Assembly (NCBI GenBank): GCA_963575745.1
Contig: CAUYUJ010020560.1
Coordinates: forward strand, 479,826-543,825
Direction: 5' to 3'
Source of the DNA: Prorocentrum cordatum
Taxonomy: Eukaryota; Sar; Dinophyceae; Prorocentrales; Prorocentraceae
DNA length: 64,000 nucleotides
This document shows positions 60,041 through 64,000 of this stretch, in pieces (within the stretch, counting starts at the first letter, position 1; the number at the start of each line of letters is the position of its first letter). The notes beneath the pieces were generated by a model. That model saw only the letters and a list, made by a program, of their open reading frames with translations. It did not search any database and was not told where the DNA came from. A program made the position numbers and the translations under genes.

Positions 60041-62660
60041 ATGAGGGTTCCTATCGAAACCCTCCACTGAATGATTCCGACTGAAATCACCCACATATGG
60101 AATTTCTTATTGAAATCACCCGCAGAAGGATTGATATTGAGATGCTTCGAAAGGAAGCACCCCCTGTTGGCATTGCATTGGCATTGGTTTGGCAATGGTT
60201 TGGCATCGCATTGGCATTGCGTTGGCATTGCGCTTGGCAGTGCGTTGCTAGTGTGCTTGCCTTTCGCAAGCATTGCGCTGGCGAGTCCCAATGGATCCCT
60301 CCACCGAAGGACTCCGATCGAAACCTTCTACAAGAAGGATTCCTATTGGAAACCTCCACAAAAAAACGGTTCCTATTGACACCCCCCACAGAAAGATTCC
60401 ATGCGAAGCCCTCCGCTGAAGGATCCCGATTGAAATCTACCACAAAGGATTTCCACCATTGGCAGTGCATTGGCATGGGGTTGGGATCGCTTTGGCATTG
60501 GTGGCATTGCGTTGGCACTGCGTTCGCATTGCGCTGGCATTGCGCTGGCGAGTTCCAACACCTCTCTTCGCATACTGATTCCTGTTGAACCCCCCACAAG
60601 AAGGATTTCGATTGGAGCATCCCACACGAAGAGTTCCCATTGAACTCCCTCATGGAAGGATTTCATTCGACGCCCTCTATAGAAGGTTTCTTCTTGAACC
60701 CGACCACAAACGATTTCTTCCATTGGCATTGCATTGGCATTGCATTGAGATCGCTTTGGCATTGGCTTGGCATTGCGTTGGCATTGCGTTGGCATTGCGC
60801 TGGCGAGTTCTAATGGCTCCCACCCACAGAAGGATTCCTATGACAATCTTGCTTGATATTGAGATGCTTCGACCCCCCCCGTTGGCATTGTATTGGCATT
60901 GGTTTGGCAATGGTTTGGCATCGCATTGGCATTGCGTTGGCATTGCGCTTGGTAGTGCGTTGCTAGTGTGCTTGCAGTTCGCTGGCATTGCGCTGGCGAG
61001 TCCTAATGGAACCCTCCACATAATGGCTCCGATCGAAACCTTCTACACGAAGGACTCCCATTGACACCCTCCACAGAAGGATTCCATGCGAAACCCTCCA
61101 CTGACGGATTCCGATTGAAATCCACCACAAAAGATTTTCTCAATTGGCAGTGCATTGGCATTGGGTTGGGATCGCTTTGTGTGGCATTGCGTTGGTACTG
61201 TGTTCGCATTGCGCTGGCATTGCACTGGCAAGTTCCAACACCTCTCTTCGCATAATGCTTCCTGTTGAACCCCCACAAGAAGAAGGATTCCGATTGAAGC
61301 ATCCCACAAGAAGAGTTCCCATTGAACTCCCTTACGGACGGATTCCATTCGAAGCCCTCCATACAAGGATTCTTCTTGAACCCGACCACAGACAATTTCC
61401 CCCATTGGCATTGCATTGGCATTGAATTGGTATCGTTTTGGCATTGGTTTGGCATTGCGTTGGTATTGCGTTGGCATTGCGCTGGCGAGTTCTGATGGCT
61501 CCCCCCACAGAAGGATTCCTATGAACATATTGCACAAGAAGGGGTACTTTTGAACGCCCCCACATGAAGGACTCAAAGTGACCCCCCCACAGAAAGATTC
61601 GAATCGAAACCCTCCACGGGAGGATTCTATCGAAATCCTCCGAAGAAGGATTCGTAACCAAATCATCCACATAACGATTCCTAGTGAAATGTGTTGGAAG
61701 ACAGGAATCCCGCCATCGGCATTGCATTGGCATTGGTTTGGCAGCGGTTTGGCATCGCATTGGCATTGCGTTGGCATTGCGATGGCTGTGCGTTAGCAGT
61801 GCGTTAGCATTGCGTTGACATTGCGTTGGCGAGTCCTACTCAAACGCTTCACAGAAGGATTCCTATAACACATCCCCACCAAAAAGGATGCCTATGTAAT
61901 CCCCCCCATCAGAAGGATCCAAATTGAAATCCTCAACAGAAGGGTTCCATGCGACGCCCTCCATAGAAGGTTTCATATTGAAATTCCCCGCATAAGGGTT
62001 CTTAGAAGGATTGCAATTGAAATCTGCCACAAACAATCCCTCCCATTTGCATTGCATTGGCATTGGTTTGGCATTACTGCTTCGGCATTGCGCTGGCGAG
62101 TTCGAATGGCTCCCACCACAGACGGATTCCTTACCTTCCACAAGCAGGGATCCTTTTGAAAGCCACCCCACATAAAATATGCATACTGAAACCCCCCACG
62201 AAAGGATCCAAATCGAAACCTTCCACAGGTAGGATTCCTTTTGGAATCTACCACACAGGATACCCCCCATGGACAATGCATTGGCATTGAATTGGGATCG
62301 CTTTGGCATCGGTTTGGCATTGCGATGGCAAAACTTTGGCATTGCGTTGGCATTGCGCTGGCGAGTCCTAATGGCTCCCTCCGCAGACGGACTCCTCCTG
62401 AAACCCTCCACAATAACCATTCCGATTGAACCCACATGAAGGATTCCGAGTGAAACCCTCCAAATGAGGATCCTTATCGACACCCGTCACGTAAGCATTG
62501 CTATTGAAACCCTCCGAAGAAGGATTCGTAATGACATCATCCACAAATTATTCTCATTGCAATCCACCGAACGAAAGGGTTCCCCCATTGGCATTGCATT
62601 GGAATTGGTGTTGGTTGGGAATGGATTTGTATCGCATCGGCATGCGTTGGCCTGGTGCAG
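60041..62660. repeat. 2.6-kb composite satellite of two alternating motifs
   Basis: Blocks of ~27-30 bp units (AAGGATTC(C/G)(T/G)ATTGAAA, then CCCTCCACA) alternate with blocks of GCATTG words (TTGGCATTGCATTGGCATTG, ending GCGCTGGCGAG(T/C)TC). About eight block pairs are present. Some long segments recur at 680-725 bp: GATATTGAGATGCTTCGA at 60131 and 60856; TCCAACACCTCTCTTCGCAT at about 60552 and 61236. This implies higher-order repeats. No frame survives from block to block. Confidence 0.92.
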
Positions 62661-62935
62661 GAGATAGATAAAGAGAGGGAGATAGAGAGAGACAAAGAGA
62701 GCGAGAGAGAGAGAGAGAACACTAGAGAACGATATAACGAGAAAAGGTTAGTAGGAGGGGATCACGACGAAAAGAAAACTTGCACAAAACAATCAACGTT
62801 TCAGGGTGAAAGAGCGTTTCACTCGATAAAAACCGTATGAAACGACGAGGGGCTCCACAATCCCCCGGCCTCTCCTCCTCCTCCTCCTCCTCCTCCTCCT
62901 CCTCCTCCTCCTCCTCCTCCTCCTCCTCCTCCTCT
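62661..62935. repeat. (GA)n-rich run and (TCC)n array
   Basis: GAGAGA-type purine runs at 62665-62725, a 140-bp unique spacer, then pure TCC at 62868-62935. Confidence 0.9.
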
Positions 62936-63924
62936 CGGTCCCCCCCCTTCCCCCTCCTCCCCCTCTCACGGGCGCACGCTGATATGGATTACGTTGTCCG
63001 TGGATATGCCGCGCAGAGGCGCCCCCCGAACCATGGCGCCAGAGCCGCCTCGGTTGGCGACAAACCGCGCGGACCTGCCATGGAAACGGATACCGTCCCT
63101 GACCCACGAGCCTGCAACCACGGTTGCGCTTCCTCGACTCTCGGCCGCCCCCACCCCCTTCTCCTCCCCCCCCGCGGCGGCCCCTCCTCCTGGTCCTCCT
63201 CCCCCCCCCCTAGTTCGGCTGCACGCAGGGCGTGGCCCCGGGTAAGAGTGACCTCTGGTGCGCGGCTTTTTGGGGGGGCCGCGGGGGGACCAAACGCAGG
63301 CGCGCGCAAGACGCGACTGCTGCCTCGCGCTCGGCGATCGGGGGGCCCCAGCGGCCCCGCACCGAAGGTCACTCCAGCGAAGGGTCACTCGTACGCGTAT
63401 CTGGAGATCCGATGTGGTGATTTTGCTTCGGACCAGATCTCCCCAGGACCAGGTTTTCGTCCCGAGTCGTTCTGTTGACGGTCCTCGGGCCTGGCGAGGG
63501 CCCCTAGAGGCCGCAACCTGCGAAAAACCTCCGCCCTCATGTTTTCAATGCGGTGGACCTCTGGGTAGTCGACCCCTCCCGCCCCCCCCCCCGGAAGCGG
63601 AGAGGCACCAGGCCTCCTCTCGGGGCCGCGAGGCGTGGTCGGGGCGGTCCCACTCCCCGACCGTCCTGGCCTGGCGGACGCGGGTGAGCGGCGGAGGCCA
63701 AGACAAAGGCCAGCTCAAGGAGCCCCCTGCTGCATCAACTGCACCTGCTGCACATGCAAGGCTGACGCATATGTCTGTGCGTGCACGCTGGAGATCACTG
63801 CACTGTGAGGAGGGTGGCGAACTACTCAAACCAAACATGCGGCGGCAGCCGCTCACTGCACGGAACAGCACTGGCCGATCGGGACCCCTGTAAGGCACGC
63901 AGACCCCGACGGGGCCGATACACA
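62936..63924. other. GC-rich intergenic with family S unit
   Basis: Family S lies at about 63400-63530 (GGTTTTCGTCCCGAGTCGTT, GAGGGCCCCTAGAGGCCG). The rest shows poly-C runs and no recognised gene. Confidence 0.5.
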
Positions 63925-64000
63925 GAGGGACGTACTAATGCTATGTGCCCTCCTCGGAGGCGCGCGTCCGACCCGAACACATCGTATGACCATCTTGTAG
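63925..64000. repeat. Dispersed repeat family D, copy 4 (cut by window end)
   Basis: GTGCCCTCCTCGGAGGCGCG then CGTCCGACCCGAACACATCG align with the first 75 bp of copies 1 and 2. Confidence 0.75.

Noticed and set aside
60041-62660. Frames with periodic QCQ/NAM or NPS/GGF peptides suggesting a repeat protein
   Set aside because: Frame changes at block borders and no frame survives a whole higher-order unit, so it is satellite DNA.

Overview
The window is nuclear DNA of a dinoflagellate. The deciding evidence is an exact 22-nt dinoflagellate spliced-leader (DinoSL) sequence on the minus strand at 51507-51528. It sits 34 nt upstream of an ATG, as it would in a trans-spliced mRNA copied back into the genome. 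Other signs fit: high GC with very low gene density, introns that are themselves repeat elements (introners), a retroelement ORF with an overlapping second frame of a kind I associate with dinoflagellates, and kilobases of (TCC)n/(GGA)n microsatellite. The genus cannot be settled from the sequence; a Prorocentrum-like core dinoflagellate is only a guess.

Convincing protein-coding content is sparse and all on the minus strand. (1) 12.8-17.5 kb: a non-LTR retrotransposon ORF with APE-type endonuclease, reverse transcriptase and C-terminal zinc fingers, overlapped at its 3' end by a second frame encoding a 244-residue protein. (2) 32.3-35.0 kb: a decayed GC-rich retroelement with the end of a reverse transcriptase, an RNase H and a zinc ribbon, broken by frame changes, followed downstream by a ~465-bp tandem duplication. 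(3) 50.4-51.5 kb: an intronless 358-codon gene of unknown function carrying a DinoSL relic. (4) 55.6-57.1 kb: a three-exon FkbM-family methyltransferase gene with a signal peptide and a His-rich segment (346 residues). Both of its introns are repeat elements, from two different families.

Most of the rest is a mosaic of short dispersed families, named here A-W. A and B are the introners in the methyltransferase gene. C is a ~155-bp element with 5-bp target duplications. E has terminal inverted repeats (TIRs) and internal CGACGCTAA-type repeats. H is a TIR element; one copy spans about 1 kb and carries a P array (degenerate CCAAGAGG repeats). W is a TIR element with a (GGA)n core. D, F, G, I-O, Q-U are further dispersed repeats, several seen 2-6 times. 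Tandem satellites lie at 5.2-6.1 kb (53 bp), 36.7-37.4 kb (46, 30 and 21 bp) and 60.0-62.7 kb (two alternating motifs). A 2.1-kb polypyrimidine tract fills 44.3-46.5 kb.

The most interesting structures are at 49.9-51.6 kb and 55.6-57.4 kb. At the first, the two TIR halves of one W element lie either side of the SL-tagged retrogene, so an mRNA-derived cDNA appears to have integrated inside the W element's (GGA)n core. At the second, one small gene shows two unrelated introner families inserted into codons of the same His-rich repeat. Together they record gene gain by mRNA recycling and intron gain by transposable elements within 8 kb.
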